From an uncultured Duodenibacillus sp. (GTDB taxonomy: Bacteria > Pseudomonadota > Gammaproteobacteria > Burkholderiales > Burkholderiaceae_F), in contig CALXQK010000020.1 in the NCBI GenBank assembly GCA_944390745.1, forward strand, positions 1 through 64,000: 64,000 nucleotides of DNA. The letters are read 5' to 3'. Position 1 is the stretch's first letter. Each line of letters opens with the position of its first letter. Under the pieces are notes generated by a model, which saw only the letters and a list, made by a program, of their open reading frames with translations, was not told the origin of the DNA and did no database searches. Position numbers and translations under genes: made by a program. Of this stretch, positions 33,089 to 42,575 are shown in pieces.

Positions 33089-35143
33089 ATGACGCAGACG
33101 CAAGAGTTTCAAGGCGCAGATCGCAGTGCAGATGTCGAAGCAGATCTCGTCGCCTCCCGCCCGCGGCGCCCGATCGCCCCTTTGAGCGACCGGCTCGTGA
33201 GCCAGATTGCCGCCGGCGAGGTGATCGAGCGGCCGGCCTCGGTCGTCAAGGAGCTCGTTGAAAACTCCATTGACGCGGGCGCGCGCCGAGTCGAGGTGCG
33301 CCTTGACGAGGGCGGCGTCAAGCGCATCGTCGTTGCCGACGACGGCTGCGGCATTGAAAAGGATGAGCTCGCGCTTGCCCTGCAGCGGCACGCCACAAGC
33401 AAGATCCGGACCCTCAACGACCTTGAGAGCGTGGAGAGCTTCGGGTTTCGCGGCGAGGCGCTCGCCTCCATCGCCTCGGTCTCGGACATGACGATCACAA
33501 GCCGCGTGCCGGGCTCGGACAAGGCCTGGGCGATTGACCGCGAGGGCGTCTCGCCCGCGGCGGGCGCCCCGGGCACGCGCATTGAGGTGCGCGACCTCTT
33601 TTACCTGACGCCGGCGCGGCGCAAGTTTCTCAAGTCGGCGGCCACGGAACTCTCGCACTGCCTTGCGCAGATCGAGCGCATTGCGCTTGCCAACCCGCAG
33701 ACGGCCTTTCACGTCTTTGCCGACGGCAAGCCCGTGATGACGCTTGCGCCTGCAGCGCTTGAGGAGCGCATCCGCGCCGTGATGCCGCGCGAGTTCACCG
33801 AGGCGCGCCGCGCCGTCTTTGCCGAGGCCCCGGGCCTGAAGATCACCGGCTGGGCGGGACTGCCGACGGCCGCGCGCAGCCGCACCGACCGGCAGTTCTT
33901 CTTCGTCAACGGGCGCTTCATTCGCGACCGCGTGCTGCAGCACGCCGTCAAGACCGCCTACAGCGACGTGCTGCACGGCCAGGCGCAGCCCATGTACGCG
34001 CTGATGCTCTCGATCAACCCGCAGCGCGTCGATGTCAACGTCCATCCCCAGAAGTCCGAGGTGCGGTTTCGCGACAGCCAGCTCGTGCACGGCTTTGTGA
34101 CCCGTGCCCTCATGAAGGCGCTCTCCTTTGCCGCCGGCGAGGAGGACGCCGTTGCGGCGGGGTCCCCGGAGGCCTCGTCACCTGCACCGGCCGCAGGAGC
34201 CGTGGTGCTTGAGCCCACCGCCGCCGACGCCATGCGCATCCAGTCGCGGCGGCATTTCGGCGCGCCGGCCCATGCCGGCCGTGCGGCCGACGCTGCCCGG
34301 CCTCGGCCGCTTTCAGAAGACCAGTGGCTGCGGCTGTTTGCGGGCGAGGAAAGCGGAGCGCAGCGCCCCGCGGCCGTCGTGCGCGCTCCGGGCGGCCTTG
34401 CCTCGGCGCCCATTGCCGCGCCTTTCTGTGCACGCTCCGACGCGCCCTCGAGCCAGACGGCGCTCGACAAGAGCGCCCTCCATGATGCGGGCGCTGCGGC
34501 TGGCGCGAGCCCTCAGGGGGCTTGCGGCACTGCCGGGGAGACGCTTTCCGACGAGGCCGAGCCCCTCGGGCAGGCGATTGCGCAGATTGCGGGCATCTAC
34601 ATCCTCGCGCAGAACGCCCGCGGGCTTGTGATCGTCGACATGCATGCCGCGCACGAGCGCGTCACCTACGAAAAGCTCAAGGCCAGAAAGGACCTCGGGA
34701 TGGACCAGACGCAGCTTCTGATGCCGATGGTCTTTCGCGTGAGCGCAGAGGAAATGGCGGTCTTTGAGGACTACCGCGACAAGTTTGCGGCGCTTGGGCT
34801 TGAGGTGTCGGCCGCGGGCGAAGAGGCGCTTGCGCTGCGGGCGCTGCCGGCGATTCTCGCGCACGGGCGCATCGATGCCGAGGGGCTGGTGCGCGCGCTT
34901 CTTTCCGACTTTTCGGCCTACGGCGAGAGCAGCCGCACCGAGGAGCTTCGAAACCAGTGCCTCGCGACAATGGCCTGCCACGGGTCGGTGCGCGCGCACC
35001 GCACGCTCACCATTGCCGAGATGAATGCGCTGCTGCGCGAAATGGAGCGCACCGAGCGCGCCGATCAGTGCAACCACGGGCGGCCGACCTGGATGCAGCT
35101 CACGCTTGCCGATCTCGACCGGCTCTTCATGCGGGGACGATGA
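33089..35143 (+). CDS. mutL: DNA mismatch repair protein MutL (endonuclease type)
   Basis: 684 residues. The N-terminal GHKL ATPase has KELVENSIDAGA, DDGCGIEKDEL and GFRGEALASI. A low-complexity linker (about 350-480) leads to the C-terminal dimerisation domain. The metal-binding endonuclease motif is DMHAAHERVTYE (D-x-H-A-x2-E-x4-E), and the Zn-site CNHGRPT is near the end, so this is the nicking MutL of MutH-lacking bacteria. The first 30 residues are not conserved and the start is uncertain. It overlaps miaA and works with mutS at 51612-54320. Confidence 0.93.
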   Translation: MTQTQEFQGADRSADVEADLVASRPRRPIAPLSDRLVSQIAAGEVIERPASVVKELVENSIDAGARRVEVRLDEGGVKRIVVADDGCGIEKDELALALQRHATSKIRTLNDLESVESFGFRGEALASIASVSDMTITSRVPGSDKAWAIDREGVSPAAGAPGTRIEVRDLFYLTPARRKFLKSAATELSHCLAQIERIALANPQTAFHVFADGKPVMTLAPAALEERIRAVMPREFTEARRAVFAEAPGLKITGWAGLPTAARSRTDRQFFFVNGRFIRDRVLQHAVKTAYSDVLHGQAQPMYALMLSINPQRVDVNVHPQKSEVRFRDSQLVHGFVTRALMKALSFAAGEEDAVAAGSPEASSPAPAAGAVVLEPTAADAMRIQSRRHFGAPAHAGRAADAARPRPLSEDQWLRLFAGEESGAQRPAAVVRAPGGLASAPIAAPFCARSDAPSSQTALDKSALHDAGAAAGASPQGACGTAGETLSDEAEPLGQAIAQIAGIYILAQNARGLVIVDMHAAHERVTYEKLKARKDLGMDQTQLLMPMVFRVSAEEMAVFEDYRDKFAALGLEVSAAGEEALALRALPAILAHGRIDAEGLVRALLSDFSAYGESSRTEELRNQCLATMACHGSVRAHRTLTIAEMNALLREMERTERADQCNHGRPTWMQLTLADLDRLFMRGR

Positions 35144-36099
35144 TGACAAAGGCATTCACCGCGCCGCGCGCGCTCATGATCCTCGGTCCCACGGCGAGCG
35201 GCAAGACCGCCGTCTCGCTTGAAATCGCCGCGCGCGCCGACATTGAGATCATTTCCGTCGACTCGGCCCTCGTCTATCGCGGCATGGACATCGGCACGGC
35301 CAAGCCCGGCCCGGCGGAGCGCGCCGTCGCGCCGCACCATCTCATCGACATCATCGACATTGAGGAGAGCTTCAGCGCCGTGGACTTTCGCGCCGCGGCG
35401 CTGCGCCTGATCGACGAAATCCGCGCCCGCGGGCGGCTGCCCGTCATCGTGGGCGGCACGATGCTCTACGCCAAGGCGCTGCGCGAGGGAATCGATGCGC
35501 TTCCGGGCTCAACGCCCGGGGTGCGCGAGGAGGTGGCCGCCCGCGGCCGCGCACTCGGATGGCCCGCGATGCACGAGGAGCTTTCGCGCGTCGACCCTGC
35601 GACCGCCGCAAGGGTGAGCCCCAACGACAGCCAGCGCATCAGCCGAGCGCTCGAGGTCTACGCGATGACCGGACGGGCCCTGAGCAGCTTTCAGCGGGGG
35701 GCGCGCGCGCCCGACCCCTCGATCGTCACGGCTGCGCTTCTGCCCTCGGACCGCGCGCGGCTTCACGCCGACATCAGCGCGCGCTTTGAGGCGATGGTGC
35801 GCGAGGGGTTTCTCGACGAGGTCGACATTCTCATGAAGCGCCCCGGCTTTCGCGAAAGTCTGCCGAGCATGCGCGCCGTCGGCTATCGCCAGGCCATTGA
35901 GCACCTACAGGGGCGCACGACTCTTGCGGAGTTTCTCGAGGCCGGCAAGGCCGCCACGCGCCAGCTTGCCAAGCGCCAGATGACGTGGCTGCGCAGCATG
36001 CAGGACGTGACGCTTCTTGACCCCTGCAGCCTCTCGCGCGAGCGCATCGCAGGCGACATCCTGGCGCTTTTTGAGAAGCGCCGCGCTCCCGCTCCCTGA
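35140..36099 (+). CDS. miaA: tRNA dimethylallyltransferase
   Basis: 319 residues. P-loop GPTASGKT, DMAPP/tRNA region SVDSALVYRGMDIGTAKP, GGTMLYAKAL, and the C-terminal AKRQMTWLR. It adds the dimethylallyl group to A37 of tRNAs reading UNN codons. Its ATG overlaps the mutL stop (ATGATGA), giving translational coupling as in many proteobacteria. The expected downstream hfq is absent here; larE follows instead. Confidence 0.95.
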   Translation: MMTKAFTAPRALMILGPTASGKTAVSLEIAARADIEIISVDSALVYRGMDIGTAKPGPAERAVAPHHLIDIIDIEESFSAVDFRAAALRLIDEIRARGRLPVIVGGTMLYAKALREGIDALPGSTPGVREEVAARGRALGWPAMHEELSRVDPATAARVSPNDSQRISRALEVYAMTGRALSSFQRGARAPDPSIVTAALLPSDRARLHADISARFEAMVREGFLDEVDILMKRPGFRESLPSMRAVGYRQAIEHLQGRTTLAEFLEAGKAATRQLAKRQMTWLRSMQDVTLLDPCSLSRERIAGDILALFEKRRAPAP

Positions 36100-36177
36100 C
36101 GCAGCCCCGGGCGCGATCCCGGTCGACTTTTTTTCCCTGAACCTATTGAAGACGTCCCGCTTTTTTCAGTTCGCAAG

Positions 36178-37047
36178 ATGATGGATGCACAACAGACGAG
36201 CAATGCGCTTTTTGATCGCCTTCAGGTGGCGCTTGAGACCGCCTCGGGGGGCACGGGCCGCGTGACGATTGCCTATTCCGGAGGGCTTGACAGCCGGTTT
36301 CTTGCCTTCTGCGCGGTGCGCGCGGGCTTTGGAGTGCGGCTTTTGCACGCAGCCGGCGCGCACGTCTCGCCCGAGGAGACCCGGGAGGCTCTCGAGCTTG
36401 CGCGCGCCATGGGCCTGGAGGCCGAGACGGTGCGCCCGCCGCTTGCAAGTCCCGCGACGCTTGCGCGCGCCGGACGCGAGCGCTGCTACGTCTGCAAGAA
36501 GGCGATCTTTGCGCACCTCAAGGCCATGGCCGAGGGCGGCAGGCTTTGCGACGGCACCAATGCCTCGGATCGGGGGACGTTTCGCCCGGGCGCCCGGGCG
36601 CTTGCCGAGCTCGGGGTGCACTCGCCCCTGGCTGAGGCCGGGTTTGAAAAGCCCGAAATCCGCAGGCAGGCCGCAGCGCTCGGCCTGCCGCTGCCCGGAC
36701 AGGCGGCAAGGCCCTGCCTGCTGACGCGCTTTCCCTACGGCGTGGAGCCCTCTGCAGAGGCCCTCAGGCTTGTTGCCGACGTGGAGGCGTGGCTTGCCGG
36801 ACGGCCGGCTGCTGCAGGACTGAGCTTTCGGCTGCGCTTTCCCGACGGCAGGCATCCGGCCCTGCACCTGGAGCGCGCCGGACTTGAGGACGGCGACAGC
36901 GGACGCCCTGAGGCGATTCGACAGGCGCTTCTTGCGCACTTCGGCGCGGCGCTCGAGGGATTGACGGTGACGGTGATGGACAGGCTCTCGGGCTACTACG
37001 ACCGCATTCCCATTGCGGCGCAGGCCCCGGAAAAGGCGTGCGGCTGA
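36178..37047 (+). CDS. larE: LarE-type ATP-dependent sulfur transferase
   Basis: 289 residues. PP-loop SGGLDS at 34-39, RCYVCKKAIF (Cys103, Cys106), DGTNASD, and ARPCLLTRFPYG (Cys180). LarE makes the nickel-pincer cofactor by thiolating pyridinium dicarboxylate. Forms with three cysteines in this spacing carry a [4Fe-4S] cluster and can act catalytically, whereas single-Cys forms sacrifice their sulfur. No larB, larC or larA is in the window, so partners must be elsewhere or the protein serves another pathway. The start at 36178 is ATGATG with a weak ribosome site. Confidence 0.8.
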   Translation: MMDAQQTSNALFDRLQVALETASGGTGRVTIAYSGGLDSRFLAFCAVRAGFGVRLLHAAGAHVSPEETREALELARAMGLEAETVRPPLASPATLARAGRERCYVCKKAIFAHLKAMAEGGRLCDGTNASDRGTFRPGARALAELGVHSPLAEAGFEKPEIRRQAAALGLPLPGQAARPCLLTRFPYGVEPSAEALRLVADVEAWLAGRPAAAGLSFRLRFPDGRHPALHLERAGLEDGDSGRPEAIRQALLAHFGAALEGLTVTVMDRLSGYYDRIPIAAQAPEKACG

Positions 37048-37077
37048 CTTGCGCGGGAAAAGAGGGCGCCTTTGACC

Positions 37078-37686
37078 CTACAGAACGCCGAGCGCGCGCA
37101 GCAGGCGCCCGGTCTCGTACACGGGCAGCCCCATGATGCCCGTGTAGCTGCCGGCGATGCGGTCGATGAAGAGCCCCGCAAGGCCCTGAATGCCGTAGCC
37201 GCCCGCCTTGTCGTAGGGCTCTTCGGTGGCGATGTAGGCCTCGATCTGCTCGGGCTCGAGCGTGCAGAAGTGCACCTCGCTCACGCTCACCGCCGTCAGC
37301 AGCGACTCCTTGCCAAATCCCGCGGCCACGGCCGTGCGCACCTCGTGCGTGCGGCCCGAGAGACGGTTCATGAAGCTTCGCGCCTCCTCGCGGTCGACGG
37401 GCTTTCCGAGCACCTCGCCGTTGAAAATCACCGCCGTGTCGGCGGCAAGAACCGGGGCGGGCGCAAGATGCTGCGCGCTGATGCGCGCAAGCGCCTGCAG
37501 CGCCTTGTCCTGCGCCGTGCGCACGACGTAGTCTGCGGGCGGCTCGCCCGGCAGCTGCACCTCGTCGCCCGCAAAGGCGCCCGGCGTCAGGGGGCCGGCG
37601 GCGAGAATCTCGATGTCGGTCACGCCCATCGAGGCGAGGATTTCACGGCGGCGCGGGCTTTTGCTTGCAAGATAAAGGCGCGGCAT
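37078..37686 (-). CDS. maf: Maf-type nucleotide pyrophosphatase
   Basis: 202 residues. LASKSPRRREIL is the Maf phosphate-binding signature, followed by DEVQ, AADTAVIFNGEVLGKP and YDKAGGYGIQG. The last contains the Lys-Ala-Gly-Gly-Tyr residues of the dTTP/UTP-hydrolysing branch. It removes non-canonical or excess nucleotides. It is last in the minus-strand series nadD-rsfS-rlmH-maf. Confidence 0.92.
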   Translation of the reverse strand: MPRLYLASKSPRRREILASMGVTDIEILAAGPLTPGAFAGDEVQLPGEPPADYVVRTAQDKALQALARISAQHLAPAPVLAADTAVIFNGEVLGKPVDREEARSFMNRLSGRTHEVRTAVAAGFGKESLLTAVSVSEVHFCTLEPEQIEAYIATEEPYDKAGGYGIQGLAGLFIDRIAGSYTGIMGLPVYETGRLLRALGVL

Positions 37687-37761
37687 GGCTGCAGGTGCGG
37701 TAAGGCTTGAGGAGTTGGAGGAAAAGGAGGACCGCGGCGGCGCTGCCGCCCGCCGCCCTCG

Positions 37762-38229
37762 TCAGGCCCGGTGATAGGGGTGGTTGTGCAGGATCGACCA
37801 CGCGCGGTAGATCTGCTCGCACAGGAGCACGCGGGCAAAGGCGTGCGGCAGGGTCATGGAGCTGATGCGCATCATGAGCCGGGCCGAGGACTTGATGCGG
37901 GGATCGAGCCCGTCGGCGCCGCCGATGATGAAGGTCACCCCCGCGCCCTCGTTTTGCCAGGACTCGATGCGGCGCGCAAAGTCCATCGTGGTGAGATCGC
38001 GCCCGTGCTCATCGAGCGCGACCACGATGTCGCCGGCAGGAATCGCCTTTTCAATGCGCTCGGCCTCGGCGGCCATGAGCCGGGCGGCCGTCTGGCCGCT
38101 TCTGACCTCGGCCTTCACCTCCCTGACAGTGACGGTGAAGTCCCGCGGAAAGCGCGCGAGGTAGTCGCGCACGGCTTCATCGGCCCAGGCGGGCTGCCGC
38201 AGGCCGACGGCAACGACGGTGATGCGCAT
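37762..38229 (-). CDS. rlmH: 23S rRNA (pseudouridine-1915-N3)-methyltransferase
   Basis: 155 residues, exactly the usual length. SPOUT fold with LDEHGRDLTTMDFA, FIIGGADGLD and MTLPHAFARVLLCEQIYRA. It methylates pseudouridine 1915 in helix 69. The start at 38229 (MRITVVAVG) fits the family. It begins 22 bases after rsfS. Confidence 0.95.
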   Translation of the reverse strand: MRITVVAVGLRQPAWADEAVRDYLARFPRDFTVTVREVKAEVRSGQTAARLMAAEAERIEKAIPAGDIVVALDEHGRDLTTMDFARRIESWQNEGAGVTFIIGGADGLDPRIKSSARLMMRISSMTLPHAFARVLLCEQIYRAWSILHNHPYHRA

Positions 38230-38251
38230 CAGACGAACTCCCGGCCGCTCA

Positions 38252-38638
38252 TCAGGGGGCGGCCGCAGGCGCCGGGGCCGCGGCGGGCTTTTCAAGGGGC
38301 GCGACCTCCACGAGCTCCGGCCCCCAGAGCTCCTCGAGGTTGTAGTAGGAGCGCACGGCGGGCTGCAGGCAGTGCACGATCACGTCGCCCGCGTCAAGCA
38401 GCACCCACTCGCCCGTGTCGCCGCCCTCGATGCCCTGCACGCGGCGCCCCATGTCCTTGAGGGCGCGCGAGACCGAGTTGGCAAGCGCCCTGGTCTGGCG
38501 GCTGCTCGTGCCCGAGCAGATCACGACGTGCGAGAAGGCGCTCGTCTTGCGGGCGGTGTTGTAGACGCGGATGTCCTGGCCCTTGACGTCTTCAAGGGCG
38601 TCGACGATGGTGCTCAAAACGAGGTCGGTGGTGGTCAA
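38252..38638 (-). CDS. rsfS: Ribosome silencing factor RsfS
   Basis: 128 residues. Conserved KGQDIRVYNT, ICSGTSSRQTRALANSV, EGGDTGEWVLLDAGDVIVHCLQPAVRSYYNLEELW. It binds L14 (uL14) and blocks subunit joining under starvation. No ATG is available. TTG at 38638 is chosen because GGAG lies ten bases upstream; TTG at 38647 would sit directly against the GGAG. The last 15 residues are an Ala/Pro tail. Confidence 0.9.
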   Translation of the reverse strand: MTTTDLVLSTIVDALEDVKGQDIRVYNTARKTSAFSHVVICSGTSSRQTRALANSVSRALKDMGRRVQGIEGGDTGEWVLLDAGDVIVHCLQPAVRSYYNLEELWGPELVEVAPLEKPAAAPAPAAAP

Positions 38639-38717
38639 GGCGGTCAATCTCCAAAGAAATCTGAGTCGGGATGGGAAAAGGGCTGCAGAGGGTCTGCGCA
38701 GGGCATGCGCCCGCAGG

Positions 38718-39425
38718 TCAGGGGCGCTGGTCCTGCGCCGCCAGCTGCGTCTCCAGAACCCCGGGCCGGGCGTAGAGCCCCCTGCGGGCGATGCGGCGCG
38801 CCACGCGCACCGGCAGCCACGTCTCGAGCCGGTGCAGGGCCTCCGTGGGAGGGAGCGCAGCAAAAAGCTCGCGAATTTTAGTGGAACTTGCCGCGTGCTC
38901 GGGGATGGAGAACTGCGCAAGTCCCCCGCAGGGCGACCCGGAAAGCGCCCCGGGGCTGCAGCGCCGGTTTTCAAAGGCAGCGAGAACCTCGGGCGCGGCC
39001 GCGCCGGGATCGCTGCCCGCGCGGTTGCACAGGGCGATGTGCGCGTACTCGGGAAAGGCGCGCCAGTCGCGCCATGTGTGAAGGTTTCTCCACTGATCGG
39101 CGCCGATGATGAGCACCAGCGGCGTCGAGGGGCCGGTGAGCGCGCGCATTTCCTTGAGCGTATCGATGGTGTAGGTGTCGCCCTCGCGCATCACCTCAAG
39201 AAGGCTGACGCCGAGCATCGGCTCATCGGCAACGGCCTCCTCGAGCATCGCCAGACGCTCCTCGACCGGGGTGGCCACGGCCTTCTGCCAGGGGCGCGGT
39301 GCGAGCACGAAGTCCACGCGCGCAAGCGGCATGGCGCGCAGAGCCTCGCGCGCCACGCAAAGGTGCCCGTTGTGCACGGGATCAAAGGTGCCTCCGAATA
39401 GACCGATGCCGCGGCGAATGTTCAT
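38718..39425 (-). CDS. nadD: Nicotinate-nucleotide adenylyltransferase
   Basis: 235 residues. GLFGGTFDPVHNGHL is the nucleotidyl-transferase signature with the HxGH motif, followed by GADQWRNLHTWRDW and, near the end, the ATP-binding HAASSTKIRELF (I/S-S-T-x-I-R). It adenylates nicotinate mononucleotide for NAD synthesis. It is the first gene of the minus series before rsfS, 79 bases upstream of it. Confidence 0.95.
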   Translation of the reverse strand: MNIRRGIGLFGGTFDPVHNGHLCVAREALRAMPLARVDFVLAPRPWQKAVATPVEERLAMLEEAVADEPMLGVSLLEVMREGDTYTIDTLKEMRALTGPSTPLVLIIGADQWRNLHTWRDWRAFPEYAHIALCNRAGSDPGAAAPEVLAAFENRRCSPGALSGSPCGGLAQFSIPEHAASSTKIRELFAALPPTEALHRLETWLPVRVARRIARRGLYARPGVLETQLAAQDQRP

Positions 39426-39568
39426 GATGGTGCGTTGAGGCGGCGGGGCTGCCGCCCGACGCCTCTTGAAAAAAGTTCAGTCCCTGCAGCGTCCTTCGTG
39501 CAGACTGCAGGACAATTCTGTGCCTTTTTTGCGCGTCTGACAAAAAAAGGAAAGGGGGGCGAGCGCTG

Positions 39569-40243
39569 CTAGCGCGTGATCTGCGCCGTGAAGACGTCGC
39601 CCACGACGCCCTCGTCGGAAACCCGGGCGCCCACCCAGACGTATTCGGTGAAGCTCTGCCCGTAGTAGTCGTACGTGCGCCGCGACACCCAGAAGTTCCA
39701 GCCCTGCGCGTCGTGCGCGCTCGCAGGGCCGATGTCGCGCACGACCGCCTCAAGCTTCATGCCGCTGGCGATGCGCGAGAGATACACGGGTTCAAAGTGC
39801 GCGGAGAGCCTGCCGCAGCGCGCGTCTCCGGAGAAGCTGCCCGGGCGCATCTGCACCTCGGTCACCGTCTCGCCGCTGCTTGAGATGAACCAGAGCTTGA
39901 GGGGGCGTCCCGCGTCGTCGGCCTCGGCGCACACCCAGCGGCGCGCGTCCTCGCCCGAGCCCTCGACGTGCACGGGCGCGCGCACGATGGCCGCGACGTC
40001 GCCCAGGCGCGACTGCTCGAGCACCACCACGGTGCTGCCGAGCAGCACGGGCGTGGCGGGCGAGACCGTGTAGGTGCTGCGCGCCGCCAGCAGCGAGGCG
40101 GGGTAGGCGAAGGGACCCTCGGGCAGATCCGGGGCGGCGGTCTGCGCCGCGCAGGCCGCCGCAGCAAGAAGCGCCGGCAGGGCGCAGAGCGCCTGCGTCC
40201 TGCGCCGGCGGCCGTGTGCGGAGAGTTCAAGCGGTTGGGTCAA
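39569..40243 (-). CDS. Exported protein of unknown function between purD and nadD
   Basis: 224 residues, not recognised. The proposed start is TTG at 40243, preceded by GAGGTG at good spacing. The N-terminus then reads LTQPLELSAHGRRRRTQALCALPALLAAAACAAQT, a signal peptide with a possible cleavage or lipidation site at AAC/CAA. The mature part contains two Cys (RRWVCAEAD, GDARCGRL) and many aromatic residues (GWNFWVSRRTYDYYGQSFTEYVW), suggesting a periplasmic beta-rich domain resembling CNP1-like exported proteins of Burkholderiales. It occupies the place of hemF. Confidence 0.55.
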   Translation of the reverse strand: MTQPLELSAHGRRRRTQALCALPALLAAAACAAQTAAPDLPEGPFAYPASLLAARSTYTVSPATPVLLGSTVVVLEQSRLGDVAAIVRAPVHVEGSGEDARRWVCAEADDAGRPLKLWFISSSGETVTEVQMRPGSFSGDARCGRLSAHFEPVYLSRIASGMKLEAVVRDIGPASAHDAQGWNFWVSRRTYDYYGQSFTEYVWVGARVSDEGVVGDVFTAQITR

Positions 40244-40328
40244 GCGGACACCTCGAAACGCAGTTGAAAAAGCGGGATCGCCTTGCGGCGCTCCCGCTGC
40301 AATGCCTTCAGGGCGACGCCGCAGGGCT

Positions 40329-41621
40329 TTATTTTGCCTCACGCGCAATGGCGCGGTAGCCGATGTCGCGGCGCATCTGAGCGCCCTCAAAGTGTACCTG
40401 ATCGGCGGCGGCGTAAGCCGTCTTCTGCGCCTCGGTGATGGTCTCGCCCAGACCCACGACGCACAGCACCCGTCCGCCCGAGACGACGCACTCGCCCTTG
40501 TCGCTGAGCTTCGTGCCTGCATGAAAGACGACGTGATTGGCGTCATTGGCGGGCAGATGCGTAATCACCGCGCCCTTTTCCGGAGCCTCGGGGTAGCCGC
40601 GGGCGGCAACAACCACGCCCAGGGCCGCGCGATGGTCCCACTCCAGGGTCTTTCCGGCAAGCTCGCCGCGGGCGGCGGCCAGAAGCAGCTGCGCCAGGTC
40701 GCCCTTGACGCGGGCCATGATGGGCTGCGTCTCCGGGTCGCCCATGCGGCAGTTGAATTCAAGGGTCTTGACGCTCGTGCGGCCGTCCCTGTCGCGGCCG
40801 ATCATGAGGCCCGCATAGAGAAAGCCCGTGTAGGGGATGCCGTCGGCGGCCATGCCCGCCACCGTGGGCTCGATGATGGTGCGCATCACCATCTCGTGCA
40901 CCTCGTCGGTGACGACGGGCGCGGGCGAGTAGGCGCCCATGCCGCCGGTGTTGGGCCCCTTGTCGCCGTCGAGCAGCCGCTTGTGGTCCTGGCTTGTGGC
41001 CAGCGGCAGGATGCTCTTGCCGTCGACCACGACGATGAAGCTGGCCTCCTCGCCCTCGAGGTACTCCTCGATCACGACGCGCGCGCCGGCCTGCCCGAAC
41101 TTGTGGCCGCTCAGCATGTCGTCGATCGCGGCGTGGGCCTCGTCCTCGGCCATGGCCACGACGACGCCCTTGCCCGCGGCCAGGCCGTCGGCCTTGATCA
41201 CGATCGGCGCGCCCTTGGCGCGCACGTAGGCGTGCGCGGACTCGGGATCGGTGAAGGTTTCATACTCGGCGGTGGGCACGCCCTTGCGCTTCATGAAGGC
41301 CTTGGCGAAGTCCTTGGAGCTTTCAAGCTGCGCGGCCTCGCGCGTGGGTCCGAAGATGGTGAGCCCGCGGGCGCGAAAGAGGTTCACGATGCCGGCGGCA
41401 AGCGGCGCCTCGGGGCCCACGACGGTGAGCGCCACGTCGTTGGCGCGCGCAAACTCGGCGAGCGCCTCGGGCTCGGAAACCGCAATGTTGGTGAGGGTCG
41501 GGTCCATGGCCGTGCCGGCGTTGCCAGGCGCAACGAAGACCTCTTCGACGCTGGGGGACTTGGCAAGACGCCAGGCGAGCGCGTGCTCGCGGCCGCCGCT
41601 GCCGATGACGAGAACTTTCAT
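40329..41621 (-). CDS. purD: Phosphoribosylamine-glycine ligase
   Basis: 430 residues. ATP-grasp enzyme of purine synthesis step 2. Features are GSGGREHALAW at the N-terminus, GPEAPLAAGIV, KADGLAAGKGVVVA, and the signature GPNTGGMGAYSP with metal-binding LEFNCRMGDPE. It is read after yebC with a terminator between them, so probably from its own promoter. Confidence 0.96.
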   Translation of the reverse strand: MKVLVIGSGGREHALAWRLAKSPSVEEVFVAPGNAGTAMDPTLTNIAVSEPEALAEFARANDVALTVVGPEAPLAAGIVNLFRARGLTIFGPTREAAQLESSKDFAKAFMKRKGVPTAEYETFTDPESAHAYVRAKGAPIVIKADGLAAGKGVVVAMAEDEAHAAIDDMLSGHKFGQAGARVVIEEYLEGEEASFIVVVDGKSILPLATSQDHKRLLDGDKGPNTGGMGAYSPAPVVTDEVHEMVMRTIIEPTVAGMAADGIPYTGFLYAGLMIGRDRDGRTSVKTLEFNCRMGDPETQPIMARVKGDLAQLLLAAARGELAGKTLEWDHRAALGVVVAARGYPEAPEKGAVITHLPANDANHVVFHAGTKLSDKGECVVSGGRVLCVVGLGETITEAQKTAYAAADQVHFEGAQMRRDIGYRAIAREAK

Positions 41622-41754
41622 GATGCAAAAAGACCTGTGAAGGAAAAAGGGGAGGGAGAAAAAACAATGGGGGCGGCAATGGGGGCGCGCCTTCGGCCGG
41701 CCTGCCGCCGCAATCCTTCAATTTTAACGGCAGCGCAGCGCCCGGGCCGCGGGG

Positions 41755-41802
41755 AAAAATAAAGAAGGCCCGCGGCGCCTTCAAAAGGGAAGGCCGCGGG
41801 CC
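41755..41802 (-). terminator. Terminator after yebC
   Basis: On the minus strand GGCCCGCGGC (41802-41793) pairs with GCCGCGGGCC (41776-41767), followed by TTCTTTATTTTT. Confidence 0.8.
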
Positions 41803-41834
41803 GGGAGCGCAAAAAACAAGGGGCGGCCGGAGGA

Positions 41835-42575
41835 TTACTCGACCTCGGCCTCGTCAAAGACCGCGCTTGTGTAGACGTGGCTCACGTCGTCGAGGTCCTC
41901 GAGCGCGTCGATGAGGCGCTGCATCTTGGCCGCGTCCTCGCCCGAGAGCTCGACTTCGTTCAGGGGCTTCATGGTGATTTCCGAGGAGACCGGGGTGAGG
42001 CCCGCGGCCTCAAAGGCCTTGCTCACCGCGTCGTAGGCCGCCGGCTCGCAGACGCACTCCACCGAGCCGTCCTCGTTGGTGACGACGTCGTCGGCGCCCG
42101 CCTCAAGCGCGGCCTCCATCACGGCATCCTCGCTCGTGCCCGGGGCAAAGAGAAACTCGCCGCAGTGACGGAACTGGAAGGAGACCGAGCCCTCGGTGCC
42201 GAGGTTGCCGCCGTGCTTGGAGAGCACGTGGCGCACGTCGGCCACGGTGCGGGTGCGGTTGTCGGTCGTGCAGTCGATGATGAGGCTCGCGCCGCCGATG
42301 CCGTAGCCCTCGTAGCGGATCTCCTCGTAGTTGACGCCCTCAAGCTGGCCGGTGCCCTTGAGAATGGCGTTTTGAATCGTGTCCTTGGGCACGTTGCCGT
42401 CGCGGGCCTTGGAGATGGCAAGGCGCAGCCGCGCGTTCATGTCGGGGTCGCCGCTGCCGCCGACGCGGGCGGCGACGATGATTTCACGCACGAGCTTGGT
42501 CCACAGATTGGAGCGCTTGGCATCCTGACGGCCCTTGCGGTGTTGAATATTGGCCCATTTGGAATGTCCGGACAT
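41835..42575 (-). CDS. yebC: YebC/PmpR-family translation or regulatory protein
   Basis: 246 residues, usual length. [21 protein letters not shown] is the family N-terminus, with [11 protein letters not shown] and [15 protein letters not shown]. Family members were described as DNA-binding regulators and recently as helpers of ribosomes stalled at proline runs. AAGG precedes the ATG. Confidence 0.94.
   Translation of the reverse strand: MSGHSKWANIQHRKGRQDAKRSNLWTKLVREIIVAARVGGSGDPDMNARLRLAISKARDGNVPKDTIQNAILKGTGQLEGVNYEEIRYEGYGIGGASLIIDCTTDNRTRTVADVRHVLSKHGGNLGTEGSVSFQFRHCGEFLFAPGTSEDAVMEAALEAGADDVVTNEDGSVECVCEPAAYDAVSKAFEAAGLTPVSSEITMKPLNEVELSGEDAAKMQRLIDALEDLDDVSHVYTSAVFDEAEVE

Noticed and set aside
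40302..41762. 486-residue plus-strand frame opposite purD
   Set aside because: Shadow of purD; no motifs and no ribosome site.
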